From Tetrahymena thermophila SB210 (lineage: Eukaryota > Ciliophora > Oligohymenophorea > Hymenostomatida > Tetrahymenidae): DNA of 64,000 nt. The notes under the pieces are model-generated. The model worked only from the letters and a program-made list of their open reading frames with translations, was not told the origin of the DNA and did not search any database. Position 1 is the first letter of the stretch, and each line of letters starts with the position of its first letter. The stretch spans positions 248,001 through 312,000 of the forward strand of contig NW_002476186.1 of the NCBI RefSeq assembly GCF_000189635.1, read 5' to 3'. Shown piece by piece: positions 13,520 to 25,237 of the stretch. The position numbers and the translations under genes were made by a program.

Positions 13520-14845
13520 ATCTTGCTATTTACTACTGATTTGGAATTTATCGAATTAAGAAAAAAATTTCACTATTTTATGTTTTAAATTATAAATAGA
13601 TAAAAAATAAACCATAATTATTAAATAATACTTAATTCAAATCATTCTATTTTTTTGTAGCTCTATAATGGGTTTTCTTCTTCTAAAAATTAAAATATTT
13701 TTATAAATCTAATTTATGTTGCTGTAATTTAAAATAAAAAAGGTAATTATTTTGTATATTATTGTAAATTTTTACTGTTCAAATTAATTCAAAATTATTA
13801 GCCAGTGATTAAGAATTCTTAAAATATTGATAAAAAATTTAAAATTTATTATCCATCATAATCTATAGCCTGTTTTTTTTCATATCAATAAATATACACT
13901 GCTCAAAAAAATCTTCTTACAAATTAATGAATTAATCGATGCACATTTAAACTGATTCATTCAAATAATTTACTGAAAAGGCGTTAAATTTGATTACCAT
14001 TAACAGTTTTCTAGTTTTTTTTGGGAAATGATAATATTTAAAATTGAATATAAAATAAATGTGTGGATTAAATGTTAAAAAAGGATATGAAATACTTAAG
14101 CTAATATATTTTTAATTTAATAATTTTGTTTTATGTTATTTATAAACTAATCAGCAAATTGTATTCTCATGCATACTAAAATATTATTTTATTAGAGAAT
14201 AGATATCAAATTTTTATTAAAATTAAAAAAATAAAATGAAAGATTTATTTTATATTTTGAAAAGAAAAAATATTCATTTATTTATTTTTTTCAATTTCCT
14301 TTGACATTTCTGCTGCAACATTCAAAAATATTTTCAATTATAATAAATCATAAAAAATAATTTTATTTAGCAAATAAATGTTGAATAAAGATGAAATTTA
14401 TAAAAATGAATAATTAATTAAAATTTTTAATAATTATTATCCATTTTTTTTTAATTTTATGAATTTTTAAAAATGAAATCTAATAATTTTTTTGAGTTAA
14501 TAATTTAAAAAATAAATTTATATTTAATTTTACTTAAAAAACTTTAAATATAGTACAGAAATTCTATTTACAATATTTATTTCTTTGTAACAATTTAATT
14601 TTTATTATATGAAAAAAATTTTATTAATGCCACCTTTTTAACTTTTTTTTAAATTAAAAATGCTCAATAAAATTTATTATTTTGCTAATATTTTTAGAGT
14701 AGTTCAAATAATAAATATTTGCGCGAAATATTCATATGATATTTTATAAATATTAGATTGTTGGTTGCTAGAAATTACTTTAAATAGAAGTAAAAAATAT
14801 TAATTAATTTTAAAAAAAAACTTTGATTTATTATTTATCTAATCA
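13520..14845. other. Intergenic region between divergent genes
   Basis: This stretch separates two genes transcribed away from each other and should hold both promoters. It is made of AT-rich sequence with many TTTAAAA and AATAAAT runs. I found no protein-like frame, tRNA or repeat array. Confidence 0.6.
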
Positions 14846-15745
14846 ATGAACGATCTTTACAACTTTTTAGCTGGAGGTATCTCAGGAGTAGCTTCAAGAA
14901 CAGCTGTAGCTCCTATTGAAAGAGTGATCATCCTTAAGCAAACTTCTATTGAGTAGTATTAAGGAAGTAATACAATTTAAGCTATTCTAAAAATGTATAA
15001 AATTGAAGGTGTAAGATCTCTCTTCAAAGGCAATTATGTCAATTGTTTAAGAATATTCCCTTTTTAAGCTATTGAATTCTTCATGTTTGATAAATACAAA
15101 AAATCATACAATCAATATATGTCAAGCTATATACAGCTAAACAGAGTAGCTCTTGATCTAATAGCTGGAGCATTAGCTGGAGTTACAGCTTCTGCCTGCA
15201 TTTATCCTTTAGACTTAGCTAAGACTCATCTAGCTGTTAACATCTCAAAAACACCAAACGCATCTAACCCAGGATGTATATAAATTTGGAAAGAAATTAT
15301 TCTTCATGAAGGTTTCAGAGGACTTTTTAAAGGACTCTCTGCTACAATGATTGGCATGGCTCCTTATGCTAGCTTAAAGCTAACTTTCTTCAATAACTTA
15401 TAGTATTACGCAAGTAAATAGTTAAATAAAGATTAAAAATAAATGCCCCTTTATTGGAACCTTGCTATTGGCGGTCTTTCAGGATGTCTAGCTGTTACTA
15501 TAACCTATCCCACTGACCTGATTCGTAGAAATTTGCAAATAGCAAAAATGAATTCTAATACTAAACCAACTTATCTTAGTATAATAAAAAAAATTTACAA
15601 CAAAAGTGGTTTAATTGGCCTATACAGAGGGTTACCTGCAACTTACTGCAAAATTTTACCTTCTACAGCTATAGTTTTTGCAATCAATGACTGTTTGAAA
15701 TAAATTAGAACAAAATTCCAAACAGGTAAACTCTTACAATATTGA
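14846..15745 (+). CDS. Mitochondrial carrier (SLC25) family protein, nucleotide/cofactor type
   Basis: An intronless 299-residue protein, the standard length for a mitochondrial solute carrier. It has the threefold repeat of the family, each with the PX[DE]XX[KR] signature: PIERVI at residues 23-28, PLDLAK at 121-126 and PTDLIR at 222-227. The typical follow-on glycine and aromatic segments (GVRSLFKGN, GFRGLFKG, GLIGLYRGL) are also present. It should sit in the inner mitochondrial membrane with six helices and exchange a small metabolite. The overall pattern (FLAGGISGVASRTAVAPIER) is closest to carriers of adenine nucleotides, ATP-Mg/Pi or coenzyme A rather than the major ADP/ATP carrier, whose RRRMMM signature is absent. 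The substrate cannot be fixed from sequence alone. The first ATG in frame is used. Confidence 0.93.
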
Positions 15746-17224
15746 GGAAAAGAAAAATGAAAACTAGACAAAACTAATGAAAAAGCTAAATATTATTTAT
15801 ATAACCAACTATATTAGAAAAAATTAAAGAAAAAAATATAATTATTCTTCTTATTTTGATCATTTAAACAATAATAATAAATATATATAAACACTCATAT
15901 GAAAAATATTAAATTTTGATGAATTAATATCAATATTTTGTAATTATTTATATCTCTACTATTAATTACTACTTGTATCTATAATTTTGATTTTGAAATT
16001 TTCATTTGATAAGAAAATCTTTTTCATTAGATTTATTATTTCAACTTTTTAACGAAAATTTATTATTATTCAGCAACATTTGAAAATAAATAAGACACAC
16101 TAATTCTTTCTTAATATATGTAATATATGAAATAAAATAGAATTTAAAATAACTTTAATTTTTATAATAAATCATTAATAAAAATATTAAATTAATTTAA
16201 TACATTTTATTCTCAAATAATAAAATTTATTTCTAAAAAACCTTTTAAAAAAATAATATTTATAGATATGTGATCTTTATTTATTTAAATATTTATTATT
16301 AGAATTCATCATTTTAAAATTGAGTACTAACTAAATTTCTATTTATTAGAGATCTTCAAAAAATGAAAGCTTTAATAAAAAAATTATAAATAGTTAGAAA
16401 AAATTTACTTTACTTTTATTTGAAATTTACAAAAATATGCGCCAATGTTACTCTTATATCATTAAAATTTACAAACTAACATAGTTTTTAAAAATTAATA
16501 CAATTAACTTTAGTAATTTAGTATGTATTAAAATACTGATAATAATTTAAAAAACCTTAATTATAGATTTATTTAATTATAAGTTTTATAATTTTTATTT
16601 AGTAAAATATTTTTTTAATTATTTTATTTTAAGTTAATGCAGTTTATTTTATTATCATACATAGTTATTTTTCATATTTAATCATCATTTTAACTATTCA
16701 AAAAATTAATGCAGATTAAAATTTAAATATCAAATAAAACTATAAAATATAAAAATTATTTAATATAAATCATATAAAAATCATAACTATTTAAGAATAA
16801 AAAATTTTAATTTATTTTGAAGTAAGGAAAATATTATATTTAAACCATTATTGAATATTTATTAAGAAAATTAATTGATGATTTAGATAATCAAAAAATA
16901 TTATCATATAATATTTGATAAATAGCTTGCTATAAACAATTTCAAGCAACATCATTTTGAACAAATATTTTAGGAAAGATATTTTGTTATTTGATGAAAA
17001 CTAAAAATACTATTATATAGGCAAAATAATTGAGTAAATAAATAAATAACGTCATATACACAGCAACAAAAATTATTATTAAATGACGCAATATAGCTTT
17101 TTTAAGTAATTTAAATATATAATTAATAAATATATATATTATTTAAATATTTATTTCGTTTTAGTAAGGTTAAACATATTTAAAATTTTAATTAAAAAGA
17201 TTTTTTTACGAAGAAGGAATTTTT
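15746..17224. other. Intergenic region, nearly pure A+T
   Basis: About 1.5 kb at the 3' sides of two convergent genes. It is dominated by AAAT/TTTA words. I see no protein-like frame, RNA gene or long repeat. Confidence 0.6.
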
Positions 17225-17707
17225 TCAAATGTATTCTATTTAATATGATTAATAATATTCAGAAAATACATTTTTATTAAAAGTTTTAGTATAGGGTTAT
17301 TTGTTACTTATCATAGGGTTTATATTATTTGATTGTGTTTTTTTATGATGGGGATGATGTATTATATTTAATTTAAGTTTATTTTTTTAATGTAAAGTGT
17401 TTTCATCTTATGACAAAGTCTATTTAATTGATTTTTGTAAATCCTGCATCATTTTATTTTAGTATTGAATAGTACATATATTTTTGGACATTTAATCTTT
17501 ATTGCTTTAAAGCTATTTATCGTTATTATATAGTATTCTTTGTTCTGCTATTTAAGTTAGACAATTTTTATGACAAGGACTTACTCTAGGCTAGTTAACC
17601 GTAACTTTGCATTCTTCAGCAAATTCTCTATCAAAATTTGATATAGTAAATCTTGTCCTTTTGTGGTTTATAGGAAGTGATATAATTTATGTTTAATGCT
17701 TTCTCAT
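17225..17707 (-). CDS. Hypothetical small basic protein, 160 aa
   Basis: A frame of exactly 161 codons begins at the first ATG after an upstream in-frame TGA and ends at TGA (plus-strand TCA 17225-17227). G+C rises locally from about 12 percent to about 25-30 percent over the N-terminal half, as in true ciliate exons. The N-terminus reads like a folded peptide (FDREFAEECKVTVNQPRVSP) and contains a CHKNC pair of cysteines. The C-terminal half is low complexity, rich in N, Q, K and His (IIHHPHHKKTQSNN). There is no signal peptide or membrane segment. I recognise no family. A chance frame is possible, since random open frames of this size occur in AT-rich DNA, but composition and the clean start and stop favour a gene. 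Confidence 0.5.
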
Positions 17708-18799
17708 TTGAATTAAAATATATGTTATGTTTTTTGAATCAATTTATTATTGAATCTTTCAGAGTTTAAAAGTGCTTTGCTATTTTTTTTGTATACTTAA
17801 TTATAAGGTTTTGCCTGAACCTTTTTTTAATATTTTTTTTTACTTTTATTTGAGTCTTATTCATAAAAGAGAATAGATAGAAAGAGAAACAATCAATCAA
17901 ATAAATAAATAAATAAAGAGCATATTTTAAAGATTTGTTGTTTAGTTTTTATAAAAATGATAATCAGAAATATTTTTTCTTTTATTAAATATATTTGAGT
18001 ATTTTATTGAAGTAGGTAAATAAAATAATGCATTCATTTTTAAGCAATTAAACAATTTATTTGTAATTCGACCTAGCAAACCACTTTTGATATCGATTAA
18101 ATTTAACTTTACTTATTATCGACTAATTTACAAAGGAATATTCATAAAAATGTCATGTTTCAAATAATTTTTAAATCAATAATCTTGTCAAGATTTCTTT
18201 TGAAATTTAGAATAGTCTTAATAAATAAATAGAGTTTTTCTATGTCTCTAATTTAAAAGATGGAAAATTCAATTTTGTTTAAAGTTTCATTAAATATCCA
18301 TAAACTCTGTATTTTATGTAATCTATTTGATCTTCATTGTATCCACAAACAATTTTATCTAATTTTTGATTTACACTTTGTGAGGAGGGGGGAAAGGTAA
18401 ATTTGATTTAATTTACTTTTTTTATTTAATGTTTAATTCTGTAATAAATAGATTAAAGTTAATTCTCATATTACCAATACTCTTTTGATATTCCCTTAAA
18501 ATTAATAAATTAAAAATCAGATTTTTGTATGTAATCCAAAATACTGCTCTCTTCCTCGATCTATTTGCTTATTTTCTTTCTTTCTTTCATTTATTTATTT
18601 ATTTTTTGTGACAAATTTGTAAAAATATAAATTCGACTATACTAATATAATTTTGTTTAGAAGAACTTAGTTTGTAATTATAAAAGATGTTACAAATAGA
18701 ACTTTAACAAACAGAAAAACAAGAAAGTAAAGATTAATTATTTTATATACATAAGAGTAATTATTTCTAATTAACAGTTTTAGTTTATTTATTATAAAG
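17708..18799. other. Intergenic region with a G-rich patch
   Basis: AT-rich spacer between genes pointing outward. It contains one striking purine stretch, GAGGAGGGGGG within 18380-18397, which is unusual in this sequence, and a short AAAT repeat near 17.9 kb. A short frame starting near 18688 (MLQIELQQTEKQES) may be a first exon of the following ORF, but no splice fits it in phase. Confidence 0.5.
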
Positions 18800-19480
18800 G
18801 TCTTTGATTATTTTACACAACTCAAAGAATTAGTAAGAATTTTTAAATATTAGAAATTAAAAAGTTAATGATTAGTAGTTCAATCCACATATTCTATAAT
18901 AGCATTTTAGTAGAATTCTGTGAAGAAAGTTACGTGTTTGTTGGATGGCTATTATCTTTACTTCCTAAATTAAGAAGAAGTAGGAGATGTATTTGAAATG
19001 GATATTTTTTCGTTAGAAGAGTTATTAAATTCTAAATCAATTTAACTAAGAAAAGAGCTTTATTAGCAATTACCAAGTCTTTTAATCCTAGATTGTACAA
19101 ATGAATTTGTAGTTTAGTGCTTAATATTTTTTCTATTAAAGCTTTTTTAAATAGGTGAATCTGATTGTAATTAAGAAATCAGAGAAAATTGTCTTTTAAT
19201 AGATCTTTTAGGAGACATTCCCTCTGAAGCTTTATTTACAGAAGCGCCGATATTAATTTTACTATATTATGCCATCTTTATAGATGTCTCTTAGTTATCT
19301 TCTGGAATAAAATCCTCATTTTAATCCTCAAGGCTCTATATAGAGTTGTATTTGTAAGACATATTCCTGGGTAAATTTTTTTAAATAGTGGGACTTTCAA
19401 TCATAACTTTAATTCAGAAATAATTTGTTTTTTTGGTTTTAGTAAAAAATAAAAGTTTCACTTTTGAGAAAGATTTTTGA
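18800..19480 (+). pseudogene. Candidate gene or gene remnant with one in-frame TGA
   Basis: The frame begins after an acceptor-like TATAAAG and reads VFDYFTQLKELVRIFKYQ before TGA at 18869-18871. It then stays open for 202 codons to TGA 19478-19480. The second part looks like protein: LLDGYYLYFLNQEEVGDVFE, LRKELYQQLPSLLILDCTNE, LLIDLLGDIPSEALFTEAP. Local G+C is raised, as in exons. No GT-AG intron that removes the TGA in phase is obvious. Downstream of about 19370 (GGGTAAATTTTTTTAAATAG) the sequence turns AT-rich, so the real exon may end there. I cannot name a family; the helical, Leu-rich texture would suit a repeat or cyclin-like fold, but this is a guess. Options are a decayed gene, an unseen intron, or read-through at TGA. 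Confidence 0.4.
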
Positions 19481-20118
19481 GAATATAGTTTGTTTTTTTA
19501 TTTAGAAATAGTTTTAAATAATTTAAATTTATAAAATATCTGAAGCAAATTTTGTATTTTATAGATAAATCCTACCTTGAACGCAAGTCTTTAAATTACT
19601 AAAAATTTAAAAATCATTATTTAGATTTGTATTTTTTTCATATAAATTAAATTAAGGTTTTTGTTACGAATAGAATTAATTAGAAAATTTGAGTGGAAGT
19701 GTAATTTAATTTTAATACTTTCCTTCAGCTAAACCGATTAATTACAACCATAGTAAAATTTATATATTAATTTTTCTAAATTATAAAAGAAAAATATTGT
19801 TTACCTGAAACATTTAAATGTTAAATTTACTTATTAAAGGTGGTCATAATACATTTCTTATTAGCTTGTTAAACTTAAACATAGATTTCATTTATTACAA
19901 ATTGCTTATATATTTTTACATAATTATATATATTTTAAAGGAATAATTAATTAAATTCTAATACTTTTATCTTAGATTTTAGATTAACGTTTTTAAATGA
20001 ATTTTTCACCATTTAGTTTAGATTATTAATAAATTTGTTCTAAAAAGCTTCTTTTCATGAAATTATTACATACATTACAATTAAAATTTCTATTAATTTT
20101 TTAGTTAGAAGTGACTTC

Positions 20119-20724
20119 ATGTCAGAGAATAAATAAAACTAAATCTTTTAGACAAAAACAACTAAAAACTTTACTTCCTACACTTTTGAAATATTAATTT
20201 CTGCTGCTATTAATATATTTAATGATATATTCATTTAAATAATTAAAAATTATTACTGCTAATAAAATTACAAAGAAAAGCGACAAGTGCATAATAAAAA
20301 TCTAAGTAATTAAAATGAATATCTTAAGATATGTAATTTAGGTTTTAGTGTTGTAAATATGGGCTTTTAGAGTAGAAAGTTTAAATTATATATTTCACTT
20401 TTTAGATAAAGATAAAATCTTGATTCTAATTTATTACATTTTTAGATTGTATTAGCTTAGTTAGAAGAAAACCTTAAATTTTTTGCTACTCAGATTTTGT
20501 AACCATTAAAAGGTGAGGATATATTTGCCCTTCTAAATTAACCAATTTAATTTATTAATATGAAAGAATACTAATTTATTTTTTCCTTATAATTTTAATT
20601 AATGGTTGTTTGTTTATTACAATTTTTAATAATAAATATTCAATTAATCAAATTGATTGGAGAAAAAATTAAGGCAAAAAAACTAATTAATATTCTTCTA
20701 TAAATTTTATTACAAGATTAATGA
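20119..20724 (+). CDS. Weakly supported ORF, 201 aa
   Basis: An ATG (MSENKQNQIFQTKTT) opens 201 codons ending at TGA 20722-20724. Part of it is protein-like (LAQLEENLKFFATQILQPLK), and that stretch has higher G+C than its surroundings. The last third is hydrophobic and AT-rich. It could be the 3' exon of a gene that includes the 18.8-19.5 kb frame, which is on the same strand. It could also be a chance open frame, since only TGA stops translation. No family recognised. Confidence 0.3.
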
Positions 20725-21238
20725 GTCAATTCTTTCCATAAATTCATATAAATTATAATAATTGTTTACATTTAATTATAGAAATTATTATCACGTCTGT
20801 TAATAAATAACGAATTTTATTTTTAAAAAAATTATTTAGTTTTTACATTTTTTGATCTTGAAAAACTTATTTTGTTATGGAAAATAATTGAATTTTATTT
20901 TTTCAAAGAATACGAACTCTTTTTAAATGATTTACCTAAAAAGTAACTTTAAGAAGTATCTATGACTACTATTGTTAATTACATTAATTTTTTTACACTT
21001 TTATTTATAAAATATAATTTTATGATAGAAGAAAATTATGTCAATTATAAATTCTGATAAAGATAAATTTTAATTAATTTTGAGCGTTTTAATGTAATAA
21101 CTCATTTTATAAAAGAATAAAATAAATTTATTTAAAATCTATGAACAATTTAATCAAAAAATATTAACCACAAGTAAATTTAGACAGATAAAAATATTAG
21201 TATTATTAAATATTAATACTGATATGAAATTATAGTTT
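20725..21238. other. Intergenic region between convergent transcripts
   Basis: Plain AT-rich spacer at the 3' end of the F-box gene. Nothing recognisable is present. Confidence 0.5.
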
Positions 21239-23644
21239 TCATATTTAGAGATCTGATATGAAGGAAGGAATTATTTCATAATTTTCCATAAGATGTTTAA
21301 ATATTTGTATTGTTTATTGGCCAAGAAGATGTTGTTCAACAAATGTTTTATATTCATTAAATGACAGTGTTTTTTAGTCAACTTTTAATCCAGTGGACAA
21401 GTTTTATTTTAAAGAATCTGCTATTTTCTCCACATCTTCATCTGATATTTTTAAATAGTTTTGAAGAGGTTTAATGAATAAGTAATAGGCAGAAGTTGAT
21501 TTTGAAAACTTAAATTATTTATATTTGTCTTAGTTTTCTATTGATTTTAGTTTCAAGTTATCTTAAAAGAATAATTAAATTAAATGGCAAATGTTCTTTT
21601 TATCATTTTTTAATTCTTAAGCGCTAATTTTTTACTATTAACTTTAATTAGCTAGGTCAAAAGCTAAATCTAAAATTTTAATAATCAATTTATAGTTGAT
21701 GTAAGGTATAAAAAAGCAAATAGATTCAAAACCATTCAACTCATTTTATTTATCATTAAATCTACTATGAATGTACTAGTTTAATTAATCAGGTTTATTA
21801 ATTAAAGTTTCAAAAATGTAATAATTATGACGTAACGATGGTTATTAATTAATTAAATCAACGCATTTACTATCCATAAATATTGTCTATGCTTCTTTTT
21901 TCATTTATTCATCAAGCTTTTTGGCTTCATTTTCAGAATTAATGTTTTTTTCTAGCATCAGACGAATAATTTTCTTTGGATTTGTTTCTCTTTATTCTGT
22001 AACCATCTCATTTTAGCTCTTAGGTAATGAGATAATTTCTTTTTCTTCTAATACTTAATTAAAAACGCCTTTCTTTGTTGTTATTATTGTTTAGTTACTC
22101 TTTAATAATATCTTTAATAAAATAAAGAAGTAAATAGGAATCAACTTATTCTAAACATATTGCAGCATTTGCCTTTTGCTTATATATTAAAGACTCTTGC
22201 TTTTTTTATTATTACGATTAAAATTAGTTTCTTCAATAACCTGCTCATAGATTTCTTATGGAATATCGATAAATTCAGTTAATTTTTAAATTAAAATGTA
22301 ATTATAAAAACTTGAATTAGAAAAATACTCTACTTGCTACAATATTTACTCATAAGGAAGTTAATTAAATTTAACTGTAAAAGTAATAAATTAAAAAAAC
22401 TTCTTTGCAAAATTTTCTATTTTGGTTTCATCTCCAATAGCATCGAACTCTCTGTACAATTCAAGCATTACAGCTACAGCTTTTCCTAATAAACTAAAAT
22501 TTATTTTTTAGATAATTATCACTAAAGACTCTAATTCAGAGAGCTAATGAATAACACTTACACATGTTTCTAAGTATTTCTTCATCAATAATGGGTCTTT
22601 CATAATAAATTCATAAGCAACTAAATTTGCTCTTAATTCAGGGATCTAATTAAACAAATTGAGATTTTAAGTTTCTAAAAATAGCTTAGATTCTTACTCT
22701 TAAGCAATCTTTTTATTGTAAAGATTATTGTATTCTATTTATTAACTCTTTGATACTAATTAAGCTAAGTATTTTGTTAATTTACATATTTTTTTTTAAA
22801 GCTACTAGAATAATTCTTCTTTTGAATTTTCATCTTTATTATTTTCTTTTTCTTTGATTTATTATTAAATGTACTCTTTTAAATCGCATAAATCTTCTTT
22901 TTAGTCAAAGTTACAAATATGAACACCAAAAATTCTAAATCTCTCTACTGCTATGTAATATTGGTTGTCAGTTTCTTAGAGCCCTACTCTTCCAGATAAT
23001 GTGATTTTTACAACCTAAGCTAAAACTGGCTTTTTCAACCTGAAAGTAACATCATAATCCTCAACTCCTTATTAATATTCTAAATTGCAATTAAAGTCTT
23101 CAGAATATGTTAACTATTAGCTTGAAAAACCTGCTTCAAATTTAACACGTCTAGCTGGATATAACTTAGTTTATAAGTAATGGGCATAAAAAAATTTAAT
23201 AGAAAAAGAACTGATAAATCCTTATCCGCCATCAACTTTATATATCAGAAATTCATCCCTATCATCAACGCCCGCTGTTCCTGTAGAACTCCAAAAAAGA
23301 GATTATTCGTCGTTCAATGTTTCAAATATGTTTTATTAATTATCTTAAGTTGAACTACATAAAGATTCAAGTCTGATTTCTCTTGTGTAGTTATTCAGCA
23401 TGATATCCAGAAGATTATAATAATTTAGAACTTCTAAAGATGATAAGTTTTTGTAATTTACTTAAAAACAATTTTTATTATAATAGTAGTAAATCTTCCA
23501 AAACTCATTTTAATTTATAAATTTATAAAACCTTTTATTAACTTTTCTAAGTATTAACAATTCTTAAAAATTTAAATTAGATAAAATCCTAAACAAACAA
23601 TCATCTGCTATATCGCTTAAAACTATTTAATTTTCTACTTCCAT
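21239..23644 (-). CDS. F-box protein with a galactose-binding-like middle domain
   Basis: A single exon of 801 codons. Residues of about 8-50 form a clear F-box (LSDIADDCLFRILSNLNFQE, LLILRKVNKRFYKFI), the module that docks to Skp1 in SCF ubiquitin ligases. Residues of about 110-240 form a beta-rich domain (FWSSTGTAGVDDRDEFLIYK, VKFEAGFSSQQLTYSEDF, VAQ/VVKITLSGRVGLQETDN and RFRIFGVHI) whose pattern resembles the discoidin or galactose-binding-like part of plant F-box proteins such as At4g00755. That match is inference from pattern only. The C-terminal 500 residues are mainly helical and acidic/basic with no named domain. The protein should act as a substrate receptor for ubiquitylation. The ATG follows an AT-rich leader and is the first in frame. 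Confidence 0.85.
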
Positions 23645-25237
23645 TTTTTTCTAAATATTATCTTTTTTATTATTTTTTGTGTTTATTGTTTTGTACAGTA
23701 TACTTTAGTAATTTAAATAATTGATAGAAATTGAGAAAATAATTAATTTAAAAAATATTCTTGCTAACTTTTTGATTAGCAAAAGTTATCATTGAAAATC
23801 TGAATCTATTCATATCTTTAAGGAATATTATTACATTAAATACTTTTATAATTAATTAAATTAAATAAATTTGTAAAAAAGAAAAGAAAAAAAAGAAAGA
23901 GAGGAAAAACTAATCTTCTCTAAAAAGAATTAAATAAATCTTAGAGAATCGAAAATCATTATTTATTTATAAAATAATAAGAACAATGAATTTGATTACT
24001 TTGGATTTATTATGAAAACCAATTAAAAACTCATTTTAAGAAATGAACGAAATTATAATGATCAGCAAATTCTTCAAAGTTTTTTAAAGGGCCTGGACCG
24101 CTAAATTTTTAATACGCCTATCATAAATAATCTGACTATATCGCAATCCATAAGAATGAGCTGATCGAAATAATTTCTAAAGTCTAAAATGAGAATGTCA
24201 AAACAAATTAAAAAAAATAAAAAAAATGAAGAAATTATCTTCGAATTCTTATTTTAGTAAAAATATAAATATATAATTAGTATTTTTTAAAAAGAAAAGC
24301 TTAGATTTTTAAAGATTTGAACTCCTCACTGATTTCCTCACATTCTCATCTCTGCTCTTGATATTAATTAATAAATAATAAAAGAATATAAAAAAATTTG
24401 AAAAAGAAATAAAAAATTTAATTATAAAAGAATAAAAAAAAAATAATTCAGATACAAATAAATCAATAATTAGACAAATAAACAAACATATAAACACAAT
24501 TAAAACAATAAAATTAAAATAAAAAAACAAACAAATAACAAATACTGAATAAACAAGTGCTAAAAACTTCAAATGTAGTTAAATATCCACTAATATTACA
24601 ATTAATTTGATATCCTCAAAAACCTTTATTCAATTAATTAGTACAGGAATATAATAAAATTTATTTAAATTTATCACACATATAATTTTTAATAAATAAA
24701 TAAAAATGTTTTAAATAAAATTTTATTTAAAATAAATTTTAAGTTTATTAACAGGATTCAAATTTAAAAAATAAATAAAAATTTTTATTATTGATTGTCT
24801 ATGTTAATTAATATTTGAATTTTTTTTATTTATATTTAAATACTCATCCAATAAAAAATATTTAAATATAAAGAATTTTGAATATGCAAGATTTTTTTAT
24901 CTGAAAGAAATTACTTTTATTTGAAAGATTAATTTAAAAAAAATTTTTAGAAACAAATAAAGAAAATTTATCAAATTTCATTGATATTAAATATTATTTT
25001 CAAGAAATTTTTAAAACAATATTGAATAAATTTAAAAAATAAAATATGAAATAAATCAAACATTATTTATTTATTTATTAAGTTTCTTTGCTTTCTCATA
25101 TATATTTAATTTATTTTATAATGTAATAAAATTAAATATAAATATAGAACAACAATATTCTTATTTTTGAAATTATTTTTCTATTTTACATAGGTGTAAA
25201 GATCATAAATAAAAACTTATTTTTGAATAATTAAAAA
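23645..25237. other. Long AT-rich spacer with a small coding-like patch
   Basis: Between two minus-strand genes. The only part with raised G+C is 24.03-24.20 kb, reported separately as an ambiguous ORF, plus a short patch at 24.31-24.36 kb (CTCCTCACTGATTTCCTCAC). The rest is A/T runs and AAAT repeats with nothing recognisable. Confidence 0.5.
24030..24234 (+). other. Ambiguous coding-like patch, protein-like on both strands
   Basis: On the plus strand, after a possible acceptor ATGATCAG, the frame reads SSKFFKGPGPLNFQYAYHKQ, then SDYIAIHKNELIEIISKVQN, and ends at a TGA near 24232. On the minus strand the same DNA reads FSGPGPLKNFEEFADHYNFV followed by HFLK and TGA near 24045, preceded by an upstream in-frame TGA. 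G+C is well above the flanks, so some exon or RNA is likely here. I cannot choose the strand or find the partner exons with confidence. Confidence 0.35.

Noticed and set aside
24198-24572. Minus-strand frame of 124 codons, very hydrophobic (MKFLALVYSVFVICLFFYF...)
   Set aside because: It is Phe/Ile-rich simply because the DNA is T-rich, the plus strand is also open, and there is no other support. Likely chance.
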